A stretch of DNA of 64,000 nucleotides, taken from positions 81,461 through 145,460 of the forward strand of contig JACKOX010000006.1 in NCBI GenBank assembly GCA_024233975.1, given 5' to 3'. This DNA comes from Rhodanobacteraceae bacterium. Lineage in GTDB: Bacteria; Pseudomonadota; Gammaproteobacteria; Xanthomonadales; Xanthomonadaceae. Each line of letters starts with the position of its first letter. The stretch's first letter is position 1. Shown piece by piece: positions 7,613-16,921 of this stretch. A program made the position numbers and the translations under genes. The notes under the pieces are model-generated. The model had not been told where the DNA came from, made no database searches, and saw nothing but the letters and a program-made list of their open reading frames with translations.

Positions 7613-9449
7613 ATGGATCAAGGCCTGACCCTATCCACCGAGATGATGCTGGTGCTCGGCCTGGTGGGGTTCACCATGGTCATGTTCGTGTGGGAAAAGC
7701 TGCGCGTCGACGTGACCGCGCTGCTGGTGCTCGTCACGCTCGGCCTCACAGGCCTGGTCAGCGTCGACCGCCTGTTCGACGGCTTCGCCGGTAGCGCCGT
7801 GATGAGCGTGATGGCGACGATGATCCTCGGCGCCGGACTCGACCGCACCGGCGTACTCAACCGCCTCGCCGCCTGGCTGCTGCGCGTGTCCTCGGGCATG
7901 GAGAGCCGGCTGGTGCTGTTCACCGCCACCGTGGCCGGCATGCTGTCGGCGGTGATGCAGAATCCTTCGGTCACCGCCCTGTTCCTGCCGGTAGCCTCGC
8001 GCCTGTCCACGCGCACCGGCATCGCGCTGGGCCGGATGCTGCTACCGATCGCCTGCTGCGTGGTGCTGGGCGGCACGCTCTCCATGGTCGGCTCCTCACC
8101 GCTGATCATGCTCAACGACCTGCTCGCCTCGGCCAACCAGAACCTGCCATCGGGTGCGGCCACACTGCAGCCCTTCAACATGTTCTCGGTAGCGCCGGTC
8201 GGCCTGTCGCTGCTGGCCATGGGCATCGTCTATTTCGCCTTGCTGGGGCGTCGCTGGCTGACCCAGGGCGACGAGAAAAGCGTGGCGCCGGCGCGTACCG
8301 AGAGCTACTTCGCCCGCACCTATGGCATCGACGGCGAGGTCTTCGAGCTCACCGTCACCGCGGAAAGTCCGCTGGTCGGCATGGCCATTTCCGAGGCCGA
8401 GTCGCAGAAGGGTGCGCCGCTGATCCTGGCACTGAAGAGCGGCAATGAGTCGCGCCTTGCCCCGCCTGGCGACCAGATGATCTGGGTCGGCAGCGTCCCT
8501 CGGCGTGATGGGCAAGCGCGAGGATGTGTCCGACTATGCGCAGAACAACCTGATGCGCATGCAGTCGCGGCTGCGCAACTTCGGCGACCTGTTCAACCCG
8601 AGCCGCGCGGGTATCTCCGAGGCCGTCATCCCGCCCAACTCGCGCTACATCGGCCAGAGTGTCGGCGAACTGCAGCTGCGCAAGAAGTTCGGCATCAGCG
8701 CGGTGGCGGTCAACCGCGGTGACCAGGTCTTCCGCGAGGACATCCGCAGCATCGTGCTGAAGGCTGGCGACATGCTGGTGTTCCACTCGATCTGGCGCGA
8801 CCTGCGCACGGCCGGTGAGAAGCGCGATTTCGTCGTGGTCACCGACTATCCGAAAGAAGAACAACGCCCACACAAGCTGTGGCATGCGCTGCTGGTGTTT
8901 GGCATCGCGCTGGGCCTTGCCCTGAGCGCGGAAGTCGCGGTGCCGGTGGCGCTGATGGCCGGCGTGGTCGGCATGCTGCTGACCGGTGTGCTGAACATGG
9001 ACGAGGCCTACGCCGCGATCAACTGGAAGACCGTGTTCATCATGGCCTGCCTGATTCCGCTGGGCTGGGCCATGGACACCACCGGTGCCGCCGCCTGGGT
9101 GGCGCAGCAGGTGCTGGAGCGCCTCGGCGACCAGCCGGTCTGGGCCTGGCAGGCCGCACTGGCGCTGCTGGCCACCGGCTTCGCCCTGGTCATCACCAAC
9201 GTCGGCGCCACCGTGCTGATGGTTCCGATGGCCATCAACGTGGCGTTGGCGGTCGGCGGCAATCCCACCGAATTCGCGTTGATCGTTGCGCTGTCTGCCT
9301 CCAACAACTTCATCAGCGTGTCGAATCCGGTGCTGTCCATGGTCAGCGGCCCGGCCGGCTATCGCGGCGTTGACCTGCTGAAGATTGGCGCTCCGATCAC
9401 CGTGCTCTACATCAGCGTGGTGCTGGTGGTCGTCAATCTGATGTTCTGA
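7613..9449 (+). CDS. SLC13-family permease with RCK_C (TrkA_C) domains, one frameshift
   Basis: About 611 residues when one base is corrected. The membrane part begins MDQGLTLSTEMMLVLG and has helices across residues 1-220. A central cytoplasmic insert with TrkA-C-like folds (SYFARTYGIDGEVFELTV; FGISAVAVNRGDQVFRED) is followed by a second helix bundle. The conserved half-repeat motif (MQNPSVTALFLPVA; ITNVGATVLMVPMA) fits the SLC13/DASS anion:Na+ symporter family, so sulfate, phosphate or dicarboxylate are possible substrates. The frame breaks in CCC at 8497-8499: one C fewer gives WVGSVLGVMGKRED. A lone homopolymer insertion in an otherwise clean gene is probably an error. The end overlaps the next start by 1 bp. 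Confidence 0.85.
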
Positions 9450-10639
9450 TGGCAGAGCGGCCGGCAGACGAAACAAGGGGCCAGCGGAAGCGCATCGATT
9501 GGCGTCGGGCGTTGTTCTGTGCACTGGCCTCCTTCCTGCTTTCCCGTTCGCTGATCCTGCTGGCCACGCTGCTGGTCACCGGCACGGCTGAGGCACCGCT
9601 GCCACCGCTACCCGGTGACCGCCGCATCATCACGGTATCCGGCGAACGCCTTGCCGAGACGCTGGACCGGCTGGTGGTGCAGGGTGACGCAGGCTGGTAT
9701 CGCGGCATTGCCGAGGATGGTTACGCGCAGCGGCCGTTCGATGACAGTCGCCAGGAGAACTGGGCCTTCTTCCCCCTGCATCCATTGCTATGGCGGGCAG
9801 CCAGTTCGATCATCGGGGACAGCACGATTGCCGCCCTGCTCTGGAGCAACCTGATCGCCCTGCTGGCGATGCTTGCGCTGCACGTCGCCGCGCAATCCAG
9901 TGGGCGCGATCTGGTGACGGCGGATCGTGCGGTGTTCGTTCTGGCCCTGTTTCCGACCAGTTACTTCCTGTCACTGCCCTGGAGTGAAGCACTGTTCCTG
10001 CTGACCAGTGCGGGCGCCTGGGCACTTTCGCGCCAGAACCGCTGGGGAGGAAGCGCTGCGTTGGGTATCGCCGCGAGCGCCACGCGGGTAAGCGGTGCGT
10101 TTCTTCTCCCAGCCATCGCCATGGACCTCTGGCAACGTGATCGGCGGGTACTCCGGTCGGCGTGGCCGCTGGCGCTCATTCCGCTGGGAATAGCCGGCTT
10201 CATGGCCTGGCTGTGGTGGATCAGCGGCAACCCGCTGGCTTTCGCCGACATCCAGAGCGCCTGGGGGCGTTTCCTTGGGCTACCGATACGCGCCATCGGC
10301 ATCATCGCCCTGCATCCTGACCAGATCGCCGTTGACTGGAACGTCCGCTATATCAACTTCGCGGCGCTGCTATTGGGGCTGCTGGCAATCCGGCATTTCG
10401 TGTATCGCCGCGAGTACGGCCTGGCCCTGTTGATCGCTGCCGGTGTCCTGCTACCGGCCATGACCGACAACCTCACGTCCATGGCGCGTTACGCACTGGG
10501 CTGCTTTCCGCTGATGATCGCCATAGCCGACTGGCTCGGCAGTCCCATGCGTGAGCGCAGTTGGTTCGCGCTATCGGCCGCACTGCTGCTGTTCATGAGC
10601 GGCGCACTGGCGATGGGCTACAGCTTCGCGGCCTGCTAG
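9449..10639 (+). CDS. PIG-V-like membrane glycosyltransferase (GT-C fold)
   Basis: A 396-residue protein with about ten hydrophobic helices. The loop after TM1 reads GDAGWYRGIAEDGY, then NWAFFPLHPLLWR, which matches the bacterial mannosyltransferase/PIG-V family. In that family an acidic residue in the first loop handles a polyprenyl-phosphate sugar. Later PTSYFLSLPWSEALFL is another family hallmark. The acceptor is unknown. ATG overlaps the TGA of the SLC13 gene (TGATG), so it is translationally coupled to it. Its 3' end overlaps the convergent Rieske gene by 4 bp. Confidence 0.75.
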   Translation: MAERPADETRGQRKRIDWRRALFCALASFLLSRSLILLATLLVTGTAEAPLPPLPGDRRIITVSGERLAETLDRLVVQGDAGWYRGIAEDGYAQRPFDDSRQENWAFFPLHPLLWRAASSIIGDSTIAALLWSNLIALLAMLALHVAAQSSGRDLVTADRAVFVLALFPTSYFLSLPWSEALFLLTSAGAWALSRQNRWGGSAALGIAASATRVSGAFLLPAIAMDLWQRDRRVLRSAWPLALIPLGIAGFMAWLWWISGNPLAFADIQSAWGRFLGLPIRAIGIIALHPDQIAVDWNVRYINFAALLLGLLAIRHFVYRREYGLALLIAAGVLLPAMTDNLTSMARYALGCFPLMIAIADWLGSPMRERSWFALSAALLLFMSGALAMGYSFAAC

Positions 10640-11049
10640 GCCAAGAACACAGCACCGTCACGGATCTCGACGGACACCTCACGCAGCGATTCGCCACGGC
10701 AGGGACCGGCGACGCAGAGACCATCGGGTACGGAGAAGGTGGCGCCGTGGGCGGCGCAGACCAGCTTGCCCGAGGAAAACAGGAACTCGCCCGGCGCCCA
10801 GTCGAGGCGGCGGCCGGCATGCGGACAGACATTCAGGAACGCCCCGATCGCTCCATCGCGACGCAGCAGGATCAGCGACTCTTCCTCGCCATCGATCATG
10901 GCCGTGGCCGCCAGCGCACCACCTTCCGGCACGGCATCCACGGTGCAGAGCGGGACCGATGCGGGCTGAACGGCCGCGGAAGGCAGGTCGTCTGTCACTT
11001 GTGATGGCTCCCTAGCGTCCCGATACTGGATGAAGGCGCATTCTGCCAT
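10636..11049 (-). CDS. Rieske [2Fe-2S] ferredoxin-like protein
   Basis: A 137-residue soluble protein with the Rieske cluster motifs VCPHAG (C-x-H) and VCAAHGATF (C-x2-H). It has no oxygenase catalytic domain and no membrane anchor, so it is likely a small electron carrier or a regulator of the NirD/ferredoxin type. Other features such as RGESLREVSVEIRDG are typical of the beta-sandwich end of the fold. Its partner is not evident from the neighbours. Confidence 0.85.
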   Translation of the reverse strand: MAECAFIQYRDAREPSQVTDDLPSAAVQPASVPLCTVDAVPEGGALAATAMIDGEEESLILLRRDGAIGAFLNVCPHAGRRLDWAPGEFLFSSGKLVCAAHGATFSVPDGLCVAGPCRGESLREVSVEIRDGAVFLA

Positions 11050-11094
11050 GCGGCAATGCCCTCCCCTGACTCGACTTCGACAGTGGTCTCGACG

Positions 11095-11397
11095 ATGTAT
11101 ATCCAGTTCGCCCGCTTTTCACCGCCGCGTCACCCGGTCCTGCGCCTGCTGCTGGGCCTTGCCGGCCTCACGCTGCTGGCGCTGTTCTCGGTGGTCGGGC
11201 TATTCATTGCCGCCGGCGTGGCGCTGGTGGTGGCCGCCCGCGTGCTGTGGCTGCGCTGGCGCTTCCGCGACGGCATTCCGCAGCCGGACGTCCACGGCCC
11301 TCGCCAAGGCAGCGCTGAAAGCTCGCGAGTGCGGGATGACGACATCATCGATGGCGAATTCACCGTGATCGACCATAATCGCCGACCCAACCGCTGA
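11095..11397 (+). CDS. Small two-helix membrane protein
   Basis: About 100 residues starting MYIQFARFSPPRHP. Two adjacent hydrophobic segments (LRLLLGLAGLTLLALFSVV; GLFIAAGVALVVAARVLW) are followed by a charged cytoplasmic tail ending DDDIIDGEFTVID. The DGEFxVID tail recurs in unnamed small proteins of Xanthomonadales, as far as I recall. The function is unknown. An in-frame ATG at 11056 exists, but the start at 11095 puts the Arg-rich segment directly before the first helix. It is 11 bp from the FAH-family gene and probably co-transcribed with it. Confidence 0.6.
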   Translation: MYIQFARFSPPRHPVLRLLLGLAGLTLLALFSVVGLFIAAGVALVVAARVLWLRWRFRDGIPQPDVHGPRQGSAESSRVRDDDIIDGEFTVIDHNRRPNR

Positions 11398-11408
11398 GTC
11401 CGCAACGC

Positions 11409-12104
11409 GTGTCCAATTTCCTGTTTCCGCCGGCCCTGCCGCCCAGCCTGCCGGTTCTGGGGAGTAATCGCCGTTTCCCGGTGCACCGCGTCTACTGCGT
11501 GGGCCGCAATTTCGCCGATCACGCCCGCGAGATGGGCGCCGAGACGCCGCTCGAGGTCCCGGTATTTTTCAGCAAGCCCGCCGATTCGCTGGTAATTGGT
11601 GGAGGCGACATGGCCTATCCGCTGGCCACCGAAGACCTGCATCACGAAGTGGAACTGGTCGTCGCCTTGTGCGCCGGCAGCCGTGGCCCGGTTGATCGCA
11701 AGACGGCGACAAACATGGTGTTTGGCCATGCCGTGGGTGTCGACCTGACCCGCCGTGACCGTCAGGCCGAAGCCAAGGCCGGCCGACTGCCCTGGGATGT
11801 CGCAAAGGGCTTCGACCGATCCGCGCCCATCAGTGCGTTGACCGCCTTCGAGGACTGGCGTCCATCCGATCAATCGATCTGGATGGATGTGAACGGCGAG
11901 CGTCGCCAGTCGGGCAAGCTCGACCAGATGATCCACGACGCCGCAGCCGCCGTCTCCGCACTGTCTCGTCTGTTTGAGCTGCGCGCCGGCGACCTGCTGT
12001 TCATGGGCACGCCAGCCGGCGTTGGACCGCTGGTTCCGGGCGATGACTGGGAGGCGGGGATCGAGGGGCTACCGCGACTGCGGGGCCACATCCTGCGCGA
12101 CTGA
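11409..12104 (+). CDS. Fumarylacetoacetate hydrolase family protein
   Basis: A 231-residue FAH-fold enzyme. It shows RVYCVGRNFADHAREMG, PVFFSKPADSL, and the metal-binding HHEVELVV with further acidic ligands, then FGHAVGVDLTRRD and DLLFMGTPAGVGPL. These match bacterial FAHD1-like acylpyruvate/oxaloacetate hydrolases of about 230 residues. The likely reaction is C-C bond cleavage or decarboxylation of a small oxo-acid in the cytoplasm. The start is GTG (11409), with no ATG in a suitable place. Confidence 0.9.
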   Translation: MSNFLFPPALPPSLPVLGSNRRFPVHRVYCVGRNFADHAREMGAETPLEVPVFFSKPADSLVIGGGDMAYPLATEDLHHEVELVVALCAGSRGPVDRKTATNMVFGHAVGVDLTRRDRQAEAKAGRLPWDVAKGFDRSAPISALTAFEDWRPSDQSIWMDVNGERRQSGKLDQMIHDAAAAVSALSRLFELRAGDLLFMGTPAGVGPLVPGDDWEAGIEGLPRLRGHILRD

Positions 12105-12185
12105 GCACGGCCTGCCATCCACATCTGGTGTACATTCCGGTGCGGCATCTGATTTGCCGCCAACCGGAAAAGGGAGACTGGATCG

Positions 12186-12605
12186 ATGGGCATGATGAGT
12201 GAGTTCAAGCAATTTGCCATGCGCGGCAACGTCGTCGACATGGCGGTCGGTATCGTCATTGGTGGCGCCTTCGGCAAGATCGTCTCGTCATTCGTCGGCG
12301 ACGTGATCATGCCGCTGGTCGGCATGCTGGTCGGTGGCGTCGACTTCACCAACCTGGCCATCACGCTCAAGCAGGCCGTGGTCGCGGCCGACGGCACCGA
12401 AACCACGCCGGCGGTGATGCTCAACTACGGCAGCTTCATCCAGACCATCTTCGACTTCATCATCATTGCCTTCGCCATCTTCATGGTCATCCGCGCCATG
12501 AACAGGCTGAAGAAGAAGGAAGAGGAAGCGCCAGCTGCGCCACCCGAGCCCAGCGACGAGGTCAAGCTGTTGACCGAGATCCGCAACAGCCTCAGGAAAA
12601 GCTGA
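12186..12605 (+). CDS. mscL: Large-conductance mechanosensitive channel MscL
   Basis: A 139-residue MscL, which forms a homopentameric inner-membrane tension valve releasing solutes on hypo-osmotic shock. It begins MGMMSEFKQFAMRGNVVDMA, the amphipathic N-terminal helix. TM1 is VGIVIGGAFGKIVSSFV, a periplasmic loop follows, then TM2 (FIQTIFDFIIIAFAIFMVI) and a charged cytoplasmic helix (RLKKKEEEAPAAPPEPSDEV, LLTEIRNSL). Length and motifs are standard. It is followed by a strong terminator. Confidence 0.97.
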   Translation: MGMMSEFKQFAMRGNVVDMAVGIVIGGAFGKIVSSFVGDVIMPLVGMLVGGVDFTNLAITLKQAVVAADGTETTPAVMLNYGSFIQTIFDFIIIAFAIFMVIRAMNRLKKKEEEAPAAPPEPSDEVKLLTEIRNSLRKS

Positions 12606-12621
12606 CCGCCCAACCCATCCA

Positions 12622-12657
12622 CGCGCCGCCGACGGCCCTGTCGGCGGCGCGCTTGTT
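12622..12657 (+). terminator. Rho-independent terminator after mscL
   Basis: A perfect 12-bp stem (12622-12633 with 12640-12651), loop GGCCCT, followed by CTTGTTT. It begins 17 bp after the mscL stop. Confidence 0.75.
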
Positions 12658-12688
12658 TGACCCCACCCCGCCTTTGCTGGAGCAGGAC

Positions 12689-14098
12689 ATGCGACGCATC
12701 ACCCTCACCCTCGCCGTGACCCTCGGCCTTTGCGCTCCCGCCTTTGCGGATGAAAACGCGCCGTCCACGAAGTCGCTGGCCGCCGCCGAAAAGCTGCGCG
12801 AGCAGGCCATGGCCGGCAACCAGGCCTATGAGCTCACCGCCTCGCTGACCACCGATGTCGGCCAGCGCATGGCGGGCAGCGAGGGCGATCGTCGCGCCGT
12901 GCAGTGGGCCAAGGCGAAGTTCGAGGCACTGGGCTTCGATCGCGTCGAGCTGCAGCCGGTCAGCTACGCGCGCTGGATGCGTCGCCACGAATCCGCCAGC
13001 CTGCTCAGCCCGTACGCCATGCCGCTGTCGATCACCGCCCTGGGCCGCAGCAGCGGCACCAACGGCGATATCGACGCGGAAGTGATGCGCTTCGACGACA
13101 TCGAAGCACTCAAGGCCGCGGATCCCGCCGTCGTGAAGGGCAAGATTGCCTTCATCGACAAGGGCATGGTGCGAAGCCAGGACGGCCACGGCTACGGCGA
13201 AACCGTGCCCGGCCGCAGCACCGGACCGGCGGTCGCGGCCATGAAAGGCGCCGCGGCCCTGCTGATCCGCTCGGTCGGCACCGACAACAACCGCCTGCCG
13301 CATACCGGAGCGATGTGGCAGAAGCCGGAAACACCAACCGTACCAGCCGCCGCGCTGTCGGTCCCGGACGCCGACCAGCTGGCAAGGCTGCTGGCCAAAG
13401 GCCCGGTGAGCGTACGCCTCAATCTCGACGTCGGCTTCGACGGCGAATTCGAATCCGCCAACGTGATCGGTGAAATCACCGGCAGCGAAAAGCCGGACGA
13501 ATTCGTCGTCATCGGTGGGCACCTGGATTCCTGGGATCTCGGCACGGGCGCTATCGATGACGCCTCCGGCGTCGGTATCACCATGGCAGCCGGCGCACTG
13601 ATCGCCGCCCTGCCCGAGCGGCCACGGCGCAGCATCCGCGTGGTTGCCTTCGCCAACGAGGAACAGGGCGTGTTCGGCGGACGCGCCTTCGCCGAAGCCG
13701 GCGATGCCGACAAGGCCATCATCGGTGCTGAAAGCGACTTTGGCGCCGACCGCATCTACCAGCTGCAGAGCAGCATGGGCGCGAATCCCGATGCCACGCT
13801 GAAAGCCATGGCCGACCTGATGGCACCGCTGGGCATTCCCTACGATGCGGGCGAAGGCCACCCGGGCGCCGATATCAGTGGCCTCACCGGCAAGGGCATG
13901 CCCTTCGTGGCACTCAACCAGGACGGTACCCGCTACTTCGACTACCACCACACCGCCAACGACACGCTCGACAAGATCGATCCGGCCGCTCTCGACCAGC
14001 AGGTCGCCGCCTACGCGATCTTCGCCTGGCTGGCCGCCGATGGCAGCAGCGACTTCGGGCGAATGGACGTGGCCGGCGAGGCTCAGTCCGGCAAGTAG
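12689..14098 (+). CDS. Exported M28-family aminopeptidase
   Basis: A 469-residue protein with a signal peptide (MRRITLTLAVTLGLCAPAFADE). A PA-domain-like insert lies at about residues 110-250 and an M28 di-zinc peptidase domain after it. Metal ligands visible are HLDSWDLGTGAIDDASG (His278 and the bridging Asp), FANEEQGVFGG (catalytic Glu plus Glu ligand), AESDFGA (Asp) and YHHTANDTLDKID (His). It should remove N-terminal residues from peptides in the periplasm or outside the cell, like carboxypeptidase Q/aminopeptidase S relatives. The start at 12689 is chosen for its signal peptide; an ATG-like start at 12653 lies inside the mscL terminator. Confidence 0.93.
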   Translation: MRRITLTLAVTLGLCAPAFADENAPSTKSLAAAEKLREQAMAGNQAYELTASLTTDVGQRMAGSEGDRRAVQWAKAKFEALGFDRVELQPVSYARWMRRHESASLLSPYAMPLSITALGRSSGTNGDIDAEVMRFDDIEALKAADPAVVKGKIAFIDKGMVRSQDGHGYGETVPGRSTGPAVAAMKGAAALLIRSVGTDNNRLPHTGAMWQKPETPTVPAAALSVPDADQLARLLAKGPVSVRLNLDVGFDGEFESANVIGEITGSEKPDEFVVIGGHLDSWDLGTGAIDDASGVGITMAAGALIAALPERPRRSIRVVAFANEEQGVFGGRAFAEAGDADKAIIGAESDFGADRIYQLQSSMGANPDATLKAMADLMAPLGIPYDAGEGHPGADISGLTGKGMPFVALNQDGTRYFDYHHTANDTLDKIDPAALDQQVAAYAIFAWLAADGSSDFGRMDVAGEAQSGK

Positions 14099-15441
14099 AC
14101 CCGACCCTCGCAGTCGATACGCGTTTCGATCATCCCGCTGCCGGCGTCTTCTGGCGCCAGCACGCGGACACGCGAGCCGATAGCCACGCCGTCGTAACTG
14201 GGAATGCCGTTCGAGAGGCGCTGATAGACCCAGCGCTGGTTGTCGCAATCGGCACGCAGGCCCAGCGGTTTCCTGCCGGTTGCTCGTGCGGCATCCACAG
14301 TCGCCGCCAGCGATGACGAATACACCGCCTGCAAGTCGCCCACCTCGCGCATCTGGCGCGCCACGCCGATGGCGTGCCAACAGAAGATCGTCGCGCCGAA
14401 GACCATGACAATGCGCCGCAGGATGCCAGCACCCTGCCAGCACCACGCGCCGAGACCGATCAGGGCAGCACTGAACCCATAACCATACTGGTTGCTGATC
14501 GACCCGATCAGCAGCGCCGGGCCCAACGCCGCGAAAGAGAGCAGCAGCCACGCCGCCCAGCTACGCGGGCCGCTCAGCGCGACGAGCCAGATCAGCAGCG
14601 CGAGAATCGCCATGTTTCGCTGCCGTTCGTAGCTGAACACCGACATGACGTTGATCTCTTCCGCCCAGGGGAAGAACGGGAAACTCTGGTAGTCGACAAA
14701 CCGCAGCGGGACACCCGCCAGGTCGATGCCATAGCCGCTGCCTTCACGCGCGCTGTCGGTCAACACGCCGAAACGCAGCAGCAGGTACGCGCCACCCACC
14801 GCCGCCGCGGCGAGGAATGCATCACGCCAACGGCGCTGGCCCGAGAACAGCCAGGCCACGAACAGCAGTGAGGGAATCGACAGCGCCGCTTCCTTGGCCA
14901 GCAAAGCGGCCAGGGTCAACAGGGCGATCACTGCGAGCTGCGGTCCTGGCAGGCCGTCTTCCTTGCTGATTCGCTGCACAATCAACGCAATCAGCAGTGC
15001 GGCCGTGACCCAGAGCAGATCTCCCAGGGTGCCAACCCAGGCGTGAACGTACACGGCATAGGGATTGACCCAGAACAGCAGCGATGCCGTCGCCGCGATC
15101 ATCGTGGGCAGCGAAAATCGACGCAGCACGTGGTGCAACAGGACGGCATTGCCGGCACCCCACAGCAGCCAGGCCACGTGGAAAAGCCGCGGTGTATCGA
15201 ACAGTAGCCGCGACAGCAGCATCCACAGATGGAAGGTCAGCGGCCGATACTGGAACTGGCCGATGGCGAACCAGTCGGCAGCAATCGGCGGCGTTGGCTG
15301 TTCGGCATACACCGCCCACTGCAGCTCATCGTGACTGAAATAGCCCGGATTGCCGCCGAGCAGCCAAACGATGCATGCCGCCAGCAGCCATAGGAACAGA
15401 AGGCCCGCGATCGCGGGTGCACGTGAGAGCCAGCGCCTCAT
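14083..15441 (-). CDS. Membrane glycosyltransferase-like protein (GT-C/ArnT type)
   Basis: A 452-residue integral membrane protein with about eleven helices. The first periplasmic loop holds FSHDELQW (acidic pair) and ADWFAIGQFQYRPLTFHLWML, as in polyprenyl-phosphate-sugar-dependent GT-C enzymes. The C-terminal soluble tail (residues about 370-452) carries two Cys (RADCDNQ, RIDCEGR). Donor and acceptor are unknown. It overlaps the M28 gene by 16 bp tail to tail. It ends 7 bp before the next minus-strand gene's territory, so it follows the peptidase-like gene (15448-16863) in one operon. Confidence 0.65.
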   Translation of the reverse strand: MRRWLSRAPAIAGLLFLWLLAACIVWLLGGNPGYFSHDELQWAVYAEQPTPPIAADWFAIGQFQYRPLTFHLWMLLSRLLFDTPRLFHVAWLLWGAGNAVLLHHVLRRFSLPTMIAATASLLFWVNPYAVYVHAWVGTLGDLLWVTAALLIALIVQRISKEDGLPGPQLAVIALLTLAALLAKEAALSIPSLLFVAWLFSGQRRWRDAFLAAAAVGGAYLLLRFGVLTDSAREGSGYGIDLAGVPLRFVDYQSFPFFPWAEEINVMSVFSYERQRNMAILALLIWLVALSGPRSWAAWLLLSFAALGPALLIGSISNQYGYGFSAALIGLGAWCWQGAGILRRIVMVFGATIFCWHAIGVARQMREVGDLQAVYSSSLAATVDAARATGRKPLGLRADCDNQRWVYQRLSNGIPSYDGVAIGSRVRVLAPEDAGSGMIETRIDCEGRVYLPD

Positions 15442-15447
15442 CCCCGG

Positions 15448-16863
15448 TTACTCGACCACGGATTCCTGCAGTACGCGGGATGGGTGGCCGAGGAGGCCGG
15501 CGCTGAGTTCGCGGAGGTCGGACAGCGACGCCTTGTGGCCGGCGTCGGTGAGCTTGCGGGCCACGTCGTCGAGGCTTGCTTCGTCATCGGTGCCCTGACG
15601 GATTTCCGCGTCCAGATCGGCCAGCAGGGCCACCGCGCGCGCGGTGCGCTTGCCGCTGGAACTGTCGGCCACCAGCGTCTTCACGTTGCGGCCGTGGTTG
15701 CGCATCCATTCCAGCGCACGCTCGCGACGATCCTCGCTGAGCAGCCCGATGCGGCTCATCAGCTCGATGCTGTAGAACTCGGCGATGCCTTCGGCGATCC
15801 AGTCTTCGCCCTTGACGCCACGGATGCCGCTGATCACATGCACCAGCTCGTGAACCAGCGTGCTGCTGCCGTTCTCGCTGATCAGCGGTCGATCCTGATG
15901 CAGGTACAGCGAACGCGGTGCGGACAGCCCGCCCCGCCACATTGGATCGGGCGCCAGCACGATGAGCAGCTTGGGCGGCAGTCGGCCGAAGGTGCGCTGC
16001 ATCTCTGTGCCCAGTGCGTTGATAGCACCCAGCACGTCCAGGCGACGCGCGGCGTTGTCGGTGGGTGCGGCAACGCTGACCGACATCTCCTCCACCGTTT
16101 CGCGGCGCACGCCCAGCTTGCCCGCCAGTATCCAGCCGACCGGACGATCAAAGCGTGTTTCCGGGTTGACCACGGCGTCACCACCACCATGCGCCGGCTT
16201 CCATGGCGTCTCCGCCGACCAGCCGGCCGGCAGCTCGTCGAAATGCAGGGTGGCGTGCGCGTAGCTGTCGTGCGTTCCGCGTGTGCGCGCTGGCGGCACC
16301 AGGTCGTCGCCCCGCAGCAGTGCCCATTCATCGGTGATGCGCGCGTCATAGCCGCCGCCGCTACGCTGGTGGTCGATGTGATAGCGGTAGCGAAGCTCGC
16401 CACCCTTGTGCGGCGGTTTCCAGATGACACGATCACCTTCGCGCTCGATGTCGCCGTCACCCTCGATGGCCTGATAGCGCGAAGCAGGCATGTGGAAATC
16501 GAGACGACTGAGGTGGCCGGTACCGGCCTTGAGGTCGATGTTGACCGCTGCCATGCCTTCCGAGGGCAGGAATCGCACGCGATAGTCGACCGAATAGTGG
16601 CGTGCGCCCTTGGCGAAAGCCGGATCATGGACATGCACGGGTTGGACGACAGCGGCAACCTCGCTGTCGGCATCCGCTTCGGGCGCCATCGCGGCAGCTT
16701 TCTCATCCGCGGCGACCGCCATCGCGGCCTGGGCCGGGATCGACTCGGGCCGTGAGGCCTCGGACTGTGGCGCGGCACCGCAGCCAGCCAGAAGGATCAG
16801 CAGGGCCAGCGGCGAACCGCGGCCAGCGTGTCGATGAACGGATTGCGAGCGCATGTTGGGCAT
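15448..16863 (-). CDS. Lipoprotein gluzincin-type peptidase (MA-like)
   Basis: About 471 residues. The start MPNMRSQSVHRHAGRG precedes a lipoprotein signal with lipobox LLAGC. After an Ala/Glu-rich linker there is an N-terminal beta domain that resembles the M1-aminopeptidase propeptide region (YSVDYRVRFLPSEGMAAVNIDL). A zinc peptidase motif follows: HELVHVISG, then EDWIAEGIAEFYSIEL, giving HExxH plus a Glu 20-odd residues on. This fits MA-clan gluzincins anchored to the outer or inner membrane. No specific substrate can be named. An alternative start lies at 16854 (MRSQ). A further upstream ATG-like codon at 16911 would put 16 extra residues before the signal. Confidence 0.75.
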   Translation of the reverse strand: MPNMRSQSVHRHAGRGSPLALLILLAGCGAAPQSEASRPESIPAQAAMAVAADEKAAAMAPEADADSEVAAVVQPVHVHDPAFAKGARHYSVDYRVRFLPSEGMAAVNIDLKAGTGHLSRLDFHMPASRYQAIEGDGDIEREGDRVIWKPPHKGGELRYRYHIDHQRSGGGYDARITDEWALLRGDDLVPPARTRGTHDSYAHATLHFDELPAGWSAETPWKPAHGGGDAVVNPETRFDRPVGWILAGKLGVRRETVEEMSVSVAAPTDNAARRLDVLGAINALGTEMQRTFGRLPPKLLIVLAPDPMWRGGLSAPRSLYLHQDRPLISENGSSTLVHELVHVISGIRGVKGEDWIAEGIAEFYSIELMSRIGLLSEDRRERALEWMRNHGRNVKTLVADSSSGKRTARAVALLADLDAEIRQGTDDEASLDDVARKLTDAGHKASLSDLRELSAGLLGHPSRVLQESVVE

Positions 16864-16921
16864 GGTGGGGAACGGGTCGCCGACAGTAGCGGTGCGGAGC
16901 CCTGGCGACAAGCCGGGCGAT

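Noticed and set aside
12425..14551. 708-codon minus frame across mscL, the M28 peptidase and part of the glycosyltransferase
   Set aside because: Spans three well-supported genes antisense and shows no family motif.
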